A stretch of 34,108 bases of DNA from an uncultured Lachnospiraceae bacterium (GTDB taxonomy: Bacteria; Bacillota; Clostridia; Lachnospirales; Lachnospiraceae). Every line of letters begins with the position of its first letter. Within the stretch, counting starts at the first letter, position 1. Shown one piece after another: positions 14,857-22,514 of this stretch. The stretch covers positions 1 to 34,108 of the forward strand of contig CADAOZ010000024.1 of NCBI GenBank assembly GCA_902789735.1, given 5' to 3'. The translations under genes and the position numbers were made by a program. The notes under the pieces were generated by a model. That model saw only the letters and a program-made list of their open reading frames with translations, had not been told where the DNA came from and ran no database searches.

Positions 14857-16248
14857 ATGGACAAAAAACTTTATCCCCTGGATGTCGGCCAGATGCTGCA
14901 GTATCTGCCCATTCGGGAAACCGGCACGCAGCGCTGCTGCAACATCAGCGTTTTTTCCGGTCTGCAGACAGAGATTGATTTCAACCTTCTGAAGAGATGC
15001 ATCCAGGACGAGTTCCGGCGCTATGAGTGCCTCCGTCTGCGGTTCACGGCCCCCGATGAAGACGGGTTCGTAAAGCAGTATATCGCGGACCGGGATGACC
15101 GGGATGTCCCTTTCCTGGATCTCTCCGACCTCACCATGCGGGAAGCCGACACTTTTCTGCAGGAAAAGACCTATGAGGAGTTCAATGAGCCGGAGATCCC
15201 CATGGTAGAGATCACCATGGTCAAAATGCCGGAAGGCTATAACGGAATGTACATCCATATCGATCACCGCCTTGTGGATTCCTCCGGCCTGATTGTCATG
15301 GTCAACGATATCATGGAGCTGTACTGCCACTACCGGTTCGGGTCTGAATATCCCAAGCCCCTGTCCTCCTTCGAAGAAGTCCTGGTCGGCGACCTGAAGA
15401 AGATGAAGAATGAAAAGCGCCGGGCCAAGGATGAGAAATTCTGGCGTGATTACCTGACTGAAAACGGCGAGCCCATCTATTCCGATATCAAAGGCTTCCG
15501 TGTTCTGCAGGAGAGCCGGAAAAACCATGGGGATAAATCCCTCCGCGCGGCGGATGTGGAGAGAAAGGACCGGTCCGTGGGCGTGGCGGACTTCCATCTG
15601 GAGCCCGAAGCCACCCAGAAGCTGATGGACTTCTGCATGATGCACGGCGTTTCCATGACCAACCTGATCCTCCTCACCATGCGGACCTATCTTTCCAAGT
15701 GCAACGGTGGCCAGGAGGATATCACCCTCCGCAATTTCGTTTCCCGCCGTTCCACCCAGGCCGAGTGGACCTGCGGCGGCAGCCGTGTACTGTCCTTCCC
15801 CCTGCGTACCATTATCAGCCCGGATACGGAATTCCTGGATGCCCTGTATGAGCTCCAGAACGTCCAGAACAAGATCTATCTCCACTGCAACTATGATCCC
15901 GTGGAGGTAGACAAAATGCTCAAGGAGCTGTACGGGGCCCCGGACCATACGGAGTACATCTCCATGTCCCTGACCTATCAGCCCATGCCTGTCCGGATGC
16001 AGAATGAGCACCTGGCGGGGATCAATACCCGTTCCGTCTGGTATCCCAACGGCGCGGCCACTAAGAGGATCTATCTGACTGTTACCCACAGCTCCAATGA
16101 CGGCGGCCTTATCTTTGACTATCATTATCAGAAGGCGGTCCTGTCCTATGATGACATTCAGAGGCTGTATTACTATATGATGAAGATGATGTTCCGCGGC
16201 GTGGATGAACCGGATGTCACCATCGGCGAACTGATCAGCACAGTATAA
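14857..16248 (+). CDS. Stand-alone condensation-domain-like acyltransferase
   Basis: A 463-aa protein that covers a whole NRPS condensation domain: an N-terminal half (L-Y-P-L-D-V-G-Q-M-L-Q start, about 1-190) and a C-terminal half with later family motifs (F-V-S-R-R near 290, S-L-T-Y-Q-P and a Y-L-T-V-T-H-S strand). The catalytic HHxxxDG motif reads D136-H137-R-L-V-D141-S142, so the second His (the general base position) and the Asp are kept, while the first His is Asp and the Gly is Ser. Condensation-type enzymes join a carrier-bound acyl group to an amine or hydroxyl. It has a strong GAGGAGG site and is followed by its probable carrier protein. Its acceptor is unknown. An epimerase or other condensation-superfamily role cannot be excluded. 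Confidence 0.85.
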   Translation: MDKKLYPLDVGQMLQYLPIRETGTQRCCNISVFSGLQTEIDFNLLKRCIQDEFRRYECLRLRFTAPDEDGFVKQYIADRDDRDVPFLDLSDLTMREADTFLQEKTYEEFNEPEIPMVEITMVKMPEGYNGMYIHIDHRLVDSSGLIVMVNDIMELYCHYRFGSEYPKPLSSFEEVLVGDLKKMKNEKRRAKDEKFWRDYLTENGEPIYSDIKGFRVLQESRKNHGDKSLRAADVERKDRSVGVADFHLEPEATQKLMDFCMMHGVSMTNLILLTMRTYLSKCNGGQEDITLRNFVSRRSTQAEWTCGGSRVLSFPLRTIISPDTEFLDALYELQNVQNKIYLHCNYDPVEVDKMLKELYGAPDHTEYISMSLTYQPMPVRMQNEHLAGINTRSVWYPNGAATKRIYLTVTHSSNDGGLIFDYHYQKAVLSYDDIQRLYYYMMKMMFRGVDEPDVTIGELISTV

Positions 16249-16362
16249 AAGATTCCGTGCTGCCCGAACATACAGAATCTGTAAGAGAACAAGAACGTAA
16301 GACACTGCGCTCTGTAAACCGCGGGGCGCCAAAAAGCATAAAACAAAATTGGAGGTTACAGC

Positions 16363-16602
16363 ATGGATCACAAACAGGAGTTTCTGGAAATCGTAGCAAA
16401 ATACTGTGATAAGGACGCGTCGGAGATTACGGAAGACATGCGTTTCCGTGAGGATCTGGGCTTTAATTCCCTGAGTTTCATGACCTTCCTGGGCGACCTG
16501 GAGGATACGCTGGACGTGGAGCTGGAAGAGGATGAGGCCCTCCGCATCACAACAATCGGTGAGGCTCTGGAATACATGAACACTCTTCTCGCGGAAGGCT
16601 GA
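16363..16602 (+). CDS. Acyl/peptidyl carrier protein
   Basis: A 79-aa four-helix carrier protein. The attachment site for the 4'-phosphopantetheine arm is Ser36 in E-D-L-G-F-N-S-L-S-F; the residue before Ser is Asn rather than the usual Asp. The acidic second half is typical of carriers. Ribosome binding is by TGGAGG upstream of ATG 16363. Its stop codon and the next gene's ribosome binding site lie in a 15-bp tandem duplication (16598-16627). It most likely carries the acyl group between the ligase at 16633 and the condensation protein at 14857. No phosphopantetheinyl transferase gene is seen nearby. Confidence 0.9.
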   Translation: MDHKQEFLEIVAKYCDKDASEITEDMRFREDLGFNSLSFMTFLGDLEDTLDVELEEDEALRITTIGEALEYMNTLLAEG

Positions 16603-16627
16603 TAAGGAGAATGCTGATAAGGAGAAT
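16598..16627 (+). repeat. 15-bp tandem duplication over stop codon and ribosome binding site
   Basis: GCTGATAAGGAGAAT occurs twice head to tail (16598-16612, 16613-16627). Each copy holds a TGA stop in the carrier-protein frame and an AAGGAG site. The second copy places the ribosome binding site 9-10 nt before the ligase ATG at 16633; the first lies inside the end of the carrier gene. Confidence 0.9.
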
Positions 16628-16632
16628 ATAGT

Positions 16633-18198
16633 ATGGACGATGGACACATCATTATCAGGCTGCTGGAAGATACAGTAGCCAAATATCCCGACTATCCGGC
16701 GGTAAGATGGATCGTCAGAAAAAAGATCCAGGAAAAATTATACCGGGAACTGAACGAGGACAGGAACAAGGTGGCCGCCGCCCTTCTCAGGAATGGTTTT
16801 GAAGGAAAACAGGTGGCTATGATCGGCACCAGCTCTTACGAGTGGGTCGCTTCCTATCTGGGCATCGTCAGCACAAAGATGACGGCTGTACCGCTTGATC
16901 CCATGCTCCCGCCGCTGGAGCTCTGCGATCTGATCAACCGTTCGGATTCCGAGGCGCTCTTCATCGCCCCGAGACTGGCATCCATGATTGACACTGTCAA
17001 AGAGAACTGTCCCGCCGTGCGGCTGTATGTGGTCCTGGACGGGAAGCCTTCACCGGAGGATCCCTCTATTGTCTCTTTCGCGGAACTGATCGCCGGAGAA
17101 GACGGCGCCCCGGTGCCGGAAGACAAGCGTCCCCTGTCAGATGACGTCTGTACCATTATCTTTACCTCCGGTACCACCGGAAAGAGCAAGGGCGTCATGC
17201 TGACCCAGCGGAACCTGTATGACGACGTGACCAACGTAATCGTCACTTTTGAACCCGGAACAACGATGCTCTCCGTACTGCCCGTACACCACGCCTACTG
17301 TCTGGTCATGGACTGGCTCAAGGGCTTCTCCCTCGGCGCCACGCTCTATATCAATGACTCCCTGCTGCACATGGTCAGGAACATCGGCATGGTGAAACCG
17401 CAGGTCCTCCTGATGGTGCCGCTCATGATCGAGACCATCGGCAAGAGGCTGGCCGCCATTGAGTCGGATCTGCCCAAACCGGAGATCGCGAAGCAGCTGA
17501 TGGGAGAGAACCTGGAGTACATCTTCTCCGGCGGCGCCCATCTGGATCCCGCTTATATCAGCCTGTTCGAGGAGTACGGGATCAAGGTCTGTGAAGGATA
17601 CGGCATGAGCGAATGCTCCCCTACCATCAGTTCCAACGGACAGACAGGCAACAGGCCCGGTTCCGTCGGCAAAGTCCTCGCCAATATGCAGGTCCGTTTT
17701 GTGGACGGCGAGATCCAGGTCAAAGGCTCCAACGTCATGAAGGGCTATTACAAAATGCCCAAAGAGACCGAAGAAGCCTTCGTGGACGGCTGGCTCCGTA
17801 CCGGCGACCTGGGATGCATGGATGAAGACGGCTACCTGTACATCACCGGCCGCCTGAAGAACCTCATCATCCTCAGCAACGGCGAGAACGTTTCCCCCGA
17901 GGAGATCGAGAACGCCATGCTGACCAATGACCTGGTCGGCGAGATCATCATCAGCGGTGAAGAAAACGGACTCGCGGCAAGAATCTATCCGGATCCCGAC
18001 GTGGTGGAAGCGAAGGGTCTTTCACCTGAGGAAGTCCAGGCGCAGCTGCAGGCCATCCTGGATGAATACAACAAGACCCAGCCCCTTTACCGTGCCATCA
18101 CCGCCCTGACAGTGCGTAAATATCCCTTCGTCAAGAACGCTACTAAGAAGATCGTCCGCGCCAAGATGGATGTGGATGAGGCACCTGAAGAGGGCTGA
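16633..18198 (+). CDS. AMP-forming acyl ligase (FadD-like)
   Basis: A 521-aa adenylate-forming enzyme. Visible motifs: the ATP loop (T178-SGTTG-K184 SKGV), the VLPVHHAY segment of acyl-CoA synthetases, YGMSECSP (A5), GWLRTGDLG (A7), GRLKNLIILSNGENVSPEEIE (A8) and a C-terminal Lys in NATKKIVR (about 505-506) for the second half-reaction. The HHAY motif and length match fatty- or aryl-acid ligases rather than NRPS amino-acid domains. In this operon it probably activates a carboxylic acid and loads it on the carrier protein at 16363 instead of CoA; which acid is not readable. ATG 16633 lies 9 nt after AAGGAG. A strong terminator follows. Confidence 0.9.
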   Translation: MDDGHIIIRLLEDTVAKYPDYPAVRWIVRKKIQEKLYRELNEDRNKVAAALLRNGFEGKQVAMIGTSSYEWVASYLGIVSTKMTAVPLDPMLPPLELCDLINRSDSEALFIAPRLASMIDTVKENCPAVRLYVVLDGKPSPEDPSIVSFAELIAGEDGAPVPEDKRPLSDDVCTIIFTSGTTGKSKGVMLTQRNLYDDVTNVIVTFEPGTTMLSVLPVHHAYCLVMDWLKGFSLGATLYINDSLLHMVRNIGMVKPQVLLMVPLMIETIGKRLAAIESDLPKPEIAKQLMGENLEYIFSGGAHLDPAYISLFEEYGIKVCEGYGMSECSPTISSNGQTGNRPGSVGKVLANMQVRFVDGEIQVKGSNVMKGYYKMPKETEEAFVDGWLRTGDLGCMDEDGYLYITGRLKNLIILSNGENVSPEEIENAMLTNDLVGEIIISGEENGLAARIYPDPDVVEAKGLSPEEVQAQLQAILDEYNKTQPLYRAITALTVRKYPFVKNATKKIVRAKMDVDEAPEEG

Positions 18199-18235
18199 TA
18201 CGCGCAGCAGCAGCTCAGCAATAAAAGCAAACTAT

Positions 18236-18275
18236 AAAAAGCCATTTCGCGGACCGCCGCGAAATGGCTTTTTTT
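18236..18275. terminator. Strong bidirectional terminator
   Basis: AAAAAGCCATTTCGCGG (18236-18252), loop ACCG, and the perfect 17-nt complement (18257-18273), then more T. A and T tracts flank both arms, so it can stop the ligase operon from the left and the HAD gene from the right. It shares GGCCATTTCGCGGA-like sequence with 13290-13305. Confidence 0.92.
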
Positions 18276-18300
18276 AAACCAGGTTTGTACGATGCAGGAA

Positions 18301-19137
18301 TCAGGGCCTGGTCAGTCCCAGGCGCTCCAGTTCCTTTGCGATCCCGTTGTCGGCGCAGGACTCGCATACAATGTCAGCAGCGTCCTTGATGCGCTGCTCG
18401 GAATTGCCCATGGCCACGGACAGGCCCGCGGCGCGGATCATGGCCATATCATTCATACTGTCGCCGAAGGCGATCGTATCCGCGATATCTGCTCCCAGAT
18501 AACGGCAGACGCCTTCAATGGCGCTGCCCTTATTGACGTCCTTTTTGCAGATCTCCGCCCCGAAAATGGGCATATCGGAAGTCATGTTCTGAAAGGACAC
18601 GGCCAGATAATCCGGCCCGATCTGCTTTTCGATCGCCAGGTAATCCTCCATATGCTCCAGGAAGAAAAAGATCTTATAGACTTTTTCTCCCCGATAAGCC
18701 GACGCCGGAAAATGCTTCTGGGTCAGTACCAGATGGATCATCCGCTGCAGTTCCGTGTTGGCATGGTCCAGATTGATCCGTGACAGGATTTCCGGATCAA
18801 ATTCCGAATTAAAATCTCCGGCTTCGGTCTCAATCGTGTAAAAGGAGGCGTATTTTGTGATGACCGGCAGAAGTTCGTCAACCATGGCCGGATCGGACGC
18901 GTTCTCATAGACGAGCTTTCCATCCAGTATGGCCTGGCCGCCCGCATGATAGATCCCACCGTCGAACCCGATGCTGCTGATGTCATCCCCGACCAGCTCC
19001 ACACCGCGGCCGGTACAGATGAACGCCCGGTGGCCGGCCGCTCTGGCAGCCCGGATCGCCCCTGCCGTTTCTTCGGACGGGCTGGTACCCGGCATGGCCA
19101 GGGTCCCGTCTATGTCAAAAAATATCAGCTTGCTCAT
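18301..19137 (-). CDS. HAD-superfamily phosphatase (Cof/type IIB)
   Basis: A 278-aa HAD hydrolase of the Cof subfamily. Motif I is FFDIDGTL (the two Asp that form and process the phospho-enzyme) right after the start, motif II Thr is in FICTGRG, and the end has the acid pair IAFGDSMNDMAMI. The cap domain spans about 85-185. Such enzymes dephosphorylate sugar phosphates or nucleotides; specificity is not visible. The long frame starts at 19227, but the codons before MSKLIFF are not protein-like for this family, and an A/G-rich site lies upstream of ATG 19137, so I used that start. It is divergent from the esterase operon. Confidence 0.88.
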   Translation of the reverse strand: MSKLIFFDIDGTLAMPGTSPSEETAGAIRAARAAGHRAFICTGRGVELVGDDISSIGFDGGIYHAGGQAILDGKLVYENASDPAMVDELLPVITKYASFYTIETEAGDFNSEFDPEILSRINLDHANTELQRMIHLVLTQKHFPASAYRGEKVYKIFFFLEHMEDYLAIEKQIGPDYLAVSFQNMTSDMPIFGAEICKKDVNKGSAIEGVCRYLGADIADTIAFGDSMNDMAMIRAAGLSVAMGNSEQRIKDAADIVCESCADNGIAKELERLGLTRP

Positions 19138-19246
19138 ATCTGACGGATCTCTCTTCCTTCTGACATGAATCCCGTCCCCGGGGAAAGGATTCCATACATG
19201 CTCCCTCATCAGATTCATTTTTCTCACAGGAGAAATATGATATCGT

Positions 19247-19255
19247 ATTATAGCA
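19247..19255 (-). promoter_or_regulatory. Extended -10 of the HAD gene
   Basis: On the minus strand, TGCTATAAT (19255 to 19247) is a perfect extended -10; no clear -35 is seen 17 nt further upstream. The transcript would start near 19240, about 100 nt before ATG 19137. Confidence 0.5.
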
Positions 19256-19315
19256 TATCATGGCCGGATGTTTGCAATATGCGGCTGTTTTTCACAGACA
19301 CAAACTGCCGCTGCA

Positions 19316-19381
19316 TGCTATAATAAGGGTTAATGACAGCGCGGGACCCCTTTCCTGACCGGAAACCGTCTGCCGCTGTCA
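19316..19381 (+). promoter_or_regulatory. Extended -10 and stem-loop leader of the esterase operon
   Basis: TGCTATAAT (19316-19324) is an extended -10. The leader that follows folds as TGACAGCG (19334-19341) / CGCTGTCA (19374-19381), with an inner TTTCC/GGAAA stem at 19351-19365. The start codon is 24 nt after the outer stem. Confidence 0.5.
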
Positions 19382-19404
19382 ACTTACAGAAGGAGCATTG
19401 ATTC

Positions 19405-20142
19405 ATGTATACAGAAGCAGTTACCCATTACAGCCAGAGCCTGGGACGCGACATGCATATGATGATCTACGGACATGACGGCCTGCCTTTTCTGGCTTTC
19501 CCGACCCAGGATTCCATGTGCCGCAATTACGAGGATTTCGGCATGATCGATCAGCTCAGCGACTATCTGGAATCCGGTAAAATCAGGATCTTTGTTGTTG
19601 ATACCGTAGACAGTGAGAGCTGGTCTCCCAAAGGATGGGATCCCGGCCAGCGTTCCGCCCGCCAGGAGCAGTATTTTCATTATATTACAGACGAGGCAGT
19701 TCCCTTCATCCTGAGCAGGACCGGCGGCTGGCTCCCCATGACCACAGGACTGAGCATGGGCGCCAATCATGCCCTCAACATGTTCCTGCGCAGACCGGAC
19801 CTGTTTTCAGGCGTTATAGCCCTTTCCGGTGTCTATGACACCGACGTTTTCTTTAACGGCTACATGGATTCCACCCTCTACATGAACTCTCCCGAGCGTT
19901 ACCTGCCCAATATGCCCGCGGATCATCCTTATATCAAGCTGTACAATCAGAAGGATATCATCATCTGCGTCGGCCAGGGAGCCTGGGAAGAGGACGGGAT
20001 CCGGTCCCTGAAATACCTGCAGTATGTCTTTGAGGAAAAAGGCATTCAGGCATGGTGTGATTTCTGGGGCTATGACGTCAATCATGACTGGCCCTGGTGG
20101 TTCAAGCAGATGCGCTATTTCCTGTCCATCCTGGTCAAGTGA
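19405..20142 (+). CDS. Esterase family protein (alpha/beta hydrolase)
   Basis: A 245-aa esterase of the putative-esterase (PF00756) type. The nucleophile elbow is G-L-S-M-G, the oxyanion strand carries MMIYGHDGLPFLAFP, the acid is likely Asp in the Q-K-D-I-I-I-C region, and the His is in YDVNHDWPWW near the C-terminus. No signal peptide is present. It is the first gene of an operon with an ATP-grasp ligase (48 nt later) and a DapA-type aldolase; I recall similar esterase/ATP-grasp pairs in gut Firmicutes, with no known job. A role as the hydrolase removing or proofreading an ATP-grasp product is an inference. AGAAGGAG precedes ATG 19405. Confidence 0.85.
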   Translation: MYTEAVTHYSQSLGRDMHMMIYGHDGLPFLAFPTQDSMCRNYEDFGMIDQLSDYLESGKIRIFVVDTVDSESWSPKGWDPGQRSARQEQYFHYITDEAVPFILSRTGGWLPMTTGLSMGANHALNMFLRRPDLFSGVIALSGVYDTDVFFNGYMDSTLYMNSPERYLPNMPADHPYIKLYNQKDIIICVGQGAWEEDGIRSLKYLQYVFEEKGIQAWCDFWGYDVNHDWPWWFKQMRYFLSILVK

Positions 20143-20189
20143 CCGGCAGGTACTTTCTTCGCGCAGACCGATAACAAACGGAGGCAAAT

Positions 20190-21383
20190 ATGAATTTTGT
20201 TTTTATCTCCCCCAATTTCCCCCATACCTACTGGAACTTCTGCGACAGGCTGCGCCGCAACGGCGCCAATGTCCTGGGCATCGGCGACGCGCCTTATGAT
20301 GATCTTGAGGACGGCCTCAAGGGCGCGCTGACTGAGTATTACAAGGTCTCTTCCCTGGAGGATTATGACCAGGTGTTCCGGGCTGTCGCTTTCTTCTCCT
20401 TCAAATACGGCAAGATCGACTGGATCGAATCCCTGAATGAGTACTGGCTGGAGCAGGACGCCCGCCTGCGTACCGACTTCAATGTCACGACCGGCATGCA
20501 GACCGACCGCATCGGCTTCATCAAGGACAAATCCCTGATGAAGAAGATGTATCAGGACGGAAAGATTCCCACCGCCAGACAGAGCAAAGTTACCACCCGG
20601 GAAGCAGCCCTTGCCTTTATTGACAAGGTCGGCTATCCCGTAATCGTCAAGCCCGCCATTGGCGTCGGCGCCGCGGATACATGGAAGCTGAAAAATGAGG
20701 AGGACCTCAACGCTTTCTACAAAGCCCTGCCTGAGATTCCCTATGTCATGGAGGAGTTTATGGTCGGCGACCTCTGCTCCTACGAAGCCATCATGGATGC
20801 TGACTGCGAGCCTCTCTTTGAGAACATGACCATCTGGCCTACCCCCATCATGGACATCGTCAATGAGGACCTGAACCTGCATTACTACACCTGCCCCGAT
20901 GTGCCGGAAGGCATGCGGGAGATCGGCCGCCGCACCGCTAAGGCCTTCGGCGTAGCCAGACGTTTCGTCCACCTGGAGTTCTTCCGACTGACAAAGGAAA
21001 TGAAGGGCCTGGGCAAGGTCGGTGATTACGCAGGCCTGGAAGTCAACATGCGTCCCCCGGGAGGCTATACGCCCGATATGATCAACTTTGCCCATTCCGC
21101 GGATGTTTACCAGATCTACGCAGATATGGTCACCTTCAATGAGAGAAGGTCTCCGGAGGCGGAGGACAAGTATTACTGCGCATACGCCGGCCGCAAGGAA
21201 GGACATAACTATGTCCATTCCCATGAAGAGATCATGGACAAATACGGCAGCGTCATGGTCATGCAGGAGGAAATGCCTCCCGTCAACTGGCCGCAGATGG
21301 GCCGGTTCATGTATACTGTTAAACTGAAGACCATGGAGGAAGTACAGGAATTCACCAGTTTCGTCCAGTCTGAGACAAAATAA
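20190..21383 (+). CDS. ATP-grasp carboxylate-amine ligase
   Basis: A 397-aa ATP-grasp enzyme. It has a pre-ATP-grasp domain (about 1-110), the ATP-lid strand YPVIVKPAIGVGAADTWKL near 150-168, a hinge Y-V-M-E-E-F-M-V near 188, and the C-terminal magnesium/ATP residues in YAGLEVNMRPPGG (E and N-x-R), all as in carboxylate-amine/thiol ligases. ATP-grasp enzymes activate a carboxylate as acyl phosphate and join it to an amine; the substrate cannot be read. AACGGAGG lies before ATG 20190, and the stop is 17 nt before dapA, so they are co-transcribed. Confidence 0.88.
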   Translation: MNFVFISPNFPHTYWNFCDRLRRNGANVLGIGDAPYDDLEDGLKGALTEYYKVSSLEDYDQVFRAVAFFSFKYGKIDWIESLNEYWLEQDARLRTDFNVTTGMQTDRIGFIKDKSLMKKMYQDGKIPTARQSKVTTREAALAFIDKVGYPVIVKPAIGVGAADTWKLKNEEDLNAFYKALPEIPYVMEEFMVGDLCSYEAIMDADCEPLFENMTIWPTPIMDIVNEDLNLHYYTCPDVPEGMREIGRRTAKAFGVARRFVHLEFFRLTKEMKGLGKVGDYAGLEVNMRPPGGYTPDMINFAHSADVYQIYADMVTFNERRSPEAEDKYYCAYAGRKEGHNYVHSHEEIMDKYGSVMVMQEEMPPVNWPQMGRFMYTVKLKTMEEVQEFTSFVQSETK

Positions 21384-21400
21384 GAGGTATAAAGAATAAA

Positions 21401-22294
21401 ATGGCTATTTTTAAAGGATCCGGTGTGGCTCTGGTCACACCGATGAAAGAGAACGGGCAGATCAATTACGACGCTCTGGAGGCCCTGATCGAGGATCAGC
21501 TGGCGAACCATACAGACGCTTTCATTATCTGCGGCACAACAGGCGAAGCGCCGACCCTGGAGGATGATGAACATCTGGAGGCCATCGGCAGGTCTGTAGA
21601 GATTATTAAGGGACGGGCTCCGGTCATCGCGGGCACCGGTTCAAACAATACGGCCCACGCGGTTATGATGTCCGAAGAATCGGAAAAGTTGGGCGCGGAC
21701 GCGGTCCTGTTGGTCACGCCTTACTACAACAAGACCACCCAGGACGGCCTGTATGCCCATTACAGGACCATCGCGGCCGGGACAAAGCTTCCCTGCATCA
21801 TTTACAATGTCCCGTCCAGAACCGGCACCAACATCCTGCCGCCGACCATGGCAAGACTGGCCCGGGATACGGAAAATATCGTAGCCATCAAGGAAGCCAG
21901 CGGCAATATCTCCCAGGTGGCGGAGCTGGCAGCCACGGACGCTTTCCGTGACGGCTGCTTTGATATCTATTCCGGCAATGACGACCAGGTCATCCCCATC
22001 TGCTCCCTGGGCGGCATCGGCGTGATCTCCGTCCTGGCGGATGTAGCCCCCAGGCAGACCCACGACATGGTCAGCCTGTATCTGGAAGGAAAGACCAAAG
22101 AGGCCCTGGACATCCAGCTGCGCGCCAACGAGCTCTGCAAGGCCCTCTTCTGTGAAGTCAATCCCATCCCGGTCAAGGCAGGCCTCAACATGCAGGGCTT
22201 CAACGTAGGCAGCCCCAGACTGCCCCTGGTCGAGATGACCGACGCGGGCAAGGAAAGGCTGAGAAAGGCCATGGTAGAATTCGGCGTCCTCTGA
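21401..22294 (+). CDS. dapA: 4-hydroxy-tetrahydrodipicolinate synthase
   Basis: A 297-aa class I aldolase of the DapA/NAL family. Signatures are CGTTGEAPTL (Thr of the catalytic proton relay), the Tyr in LLVTPYYNK, YNVPSRTGTN, and the Schiff-base Lys in IVAIKEASGN. The C-terminal EVNPIPVKAGLNMQG is characteristic of DapA rather than N-acetylneuraminate lyase. It condenses pyruvate and aspartate semialdehyde in the lysine pathway. It is placed after an esterase and an ATP-grasp ligase, not with other lysine genes, so it may be a second copy with a special role; that is inference. Terminator at 22423-22478. Confidence 0.93.
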   Translation: MAIFKGSGVALVTPMKENGQINYDALEALIEDQLANHTDAFIICGTTGEAPTLEDDEHLEAIGRSVEIIKGRAPVIAGTGSNNTAHAVMMSEESEKLGADAVLLVTPYYNKTTQDGLYAHYRTIAAGTKLPCIIYNVPSRTGTNILPPTMARLARDTENIVAIKEASGNISQVAELAATDAFRDGCFDIYSGNDDQVIPICSLGGIGVISVLADVAPRQTHDMVSLYLEGKTKEALDIQLRANELCKALFCEVNPIPVKAGLNMQGFNVGSPRLPLVEMTDAGKERLRKAMVEFGVL

Positions 22295-22351
22295 TGACCG
22301 GAAGATCCCGCCCTTTGGGATTCCGCGCAGGACCCGGCTGCTTCTCCAGCA

Positions 22352-22389
22352 GATCCCGTAACAGGTAAAAGATCCCGTAACAGGTAAAA
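22352..22389 (+). repeat. 19-bp perfect tandem repeat
   Basis: GATCCCGTAACAGGTAAAA occurs twice head to tail (22352-22370, 22371-22389), about 60 nt after the dapA stop. The repeats lie inside a stem whose arms are GCTTCTCC and GGAGAAGC. Confidence 0.92.
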
Positions 22390-22422
22390 CGGAGAAGCAA
22401 TCATACGAACATCAAATCAGGG

Positions 22423-22478
22423 ACCTGTCCGTCAGGCATCCGCTCTGTTTTCGCGGGGTCTGACGGGCAGGTTTTTTT
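22423..22478 (+). terminator. Terminator of the esterase/ATP-grasp/dapA operon
   Basis: ACCTGTCCGTCAG (22423-22435) pairs over 13 positions with CTGACGGGCAGGT (22460-22472), one pair being G-U, followed by a T-run to 22478. Confidence 0.88.
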
Positions 22479-22487
22479 GCCAGTATG

Positions 22488-22514
22488 TTACTTTTACGTA
22501 AAGTAAAACGTTTT
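22488..22514. promoter_or_regulatory. Candidate operator and cre-like box before the epimerase
   Basis: TTACTTT (22488-22494) and AAAGTAA (22500-22506) are perfect inverted arms. Right after, AAAACGTTTT (22505-22514) forms a palindrome close to the core of CcpA/LacI-type catabolite boxes (A-A-n-C-G-n-T). Both lie 27-53 bp upstream of the TATAAT at 22541-22546. Confidence 0.45.

Noticed and set aside
14644..16647. 667-aa open frame on the minus strand
   Set aside because: It is the antisense shadow of the condensation and carrier-protein genes. It is His/Ile/Leu-rich, without domain motifs, and the sense genes have clear motifs and ribosome binding sites.
16633..18198. NRPS amino-acid adenylation domain
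   Set aside because: It has the VLPVHHAY and other acyl-CoA-synthetase-type features, and its length fits a free-standing acid ligase. An amino-acid specificity pocket could not be read.
20115..21224. 369-aa minus-strand frame
   Set aside because: Antisense shadow of the ATP-grasp ligase gene; the ATP-grasp motifs are on the plus strand.
21401..22294. N-acetylneuraminate lyase (nanA) because of nearby epimerase and nag genes
   Set aside because: The C-terminal NPIPVK-type motif and the SRTGTN segment fit DapA, and no other sialic-acid gene is present. The epimerase resembles cellobiose 2-epimerase.
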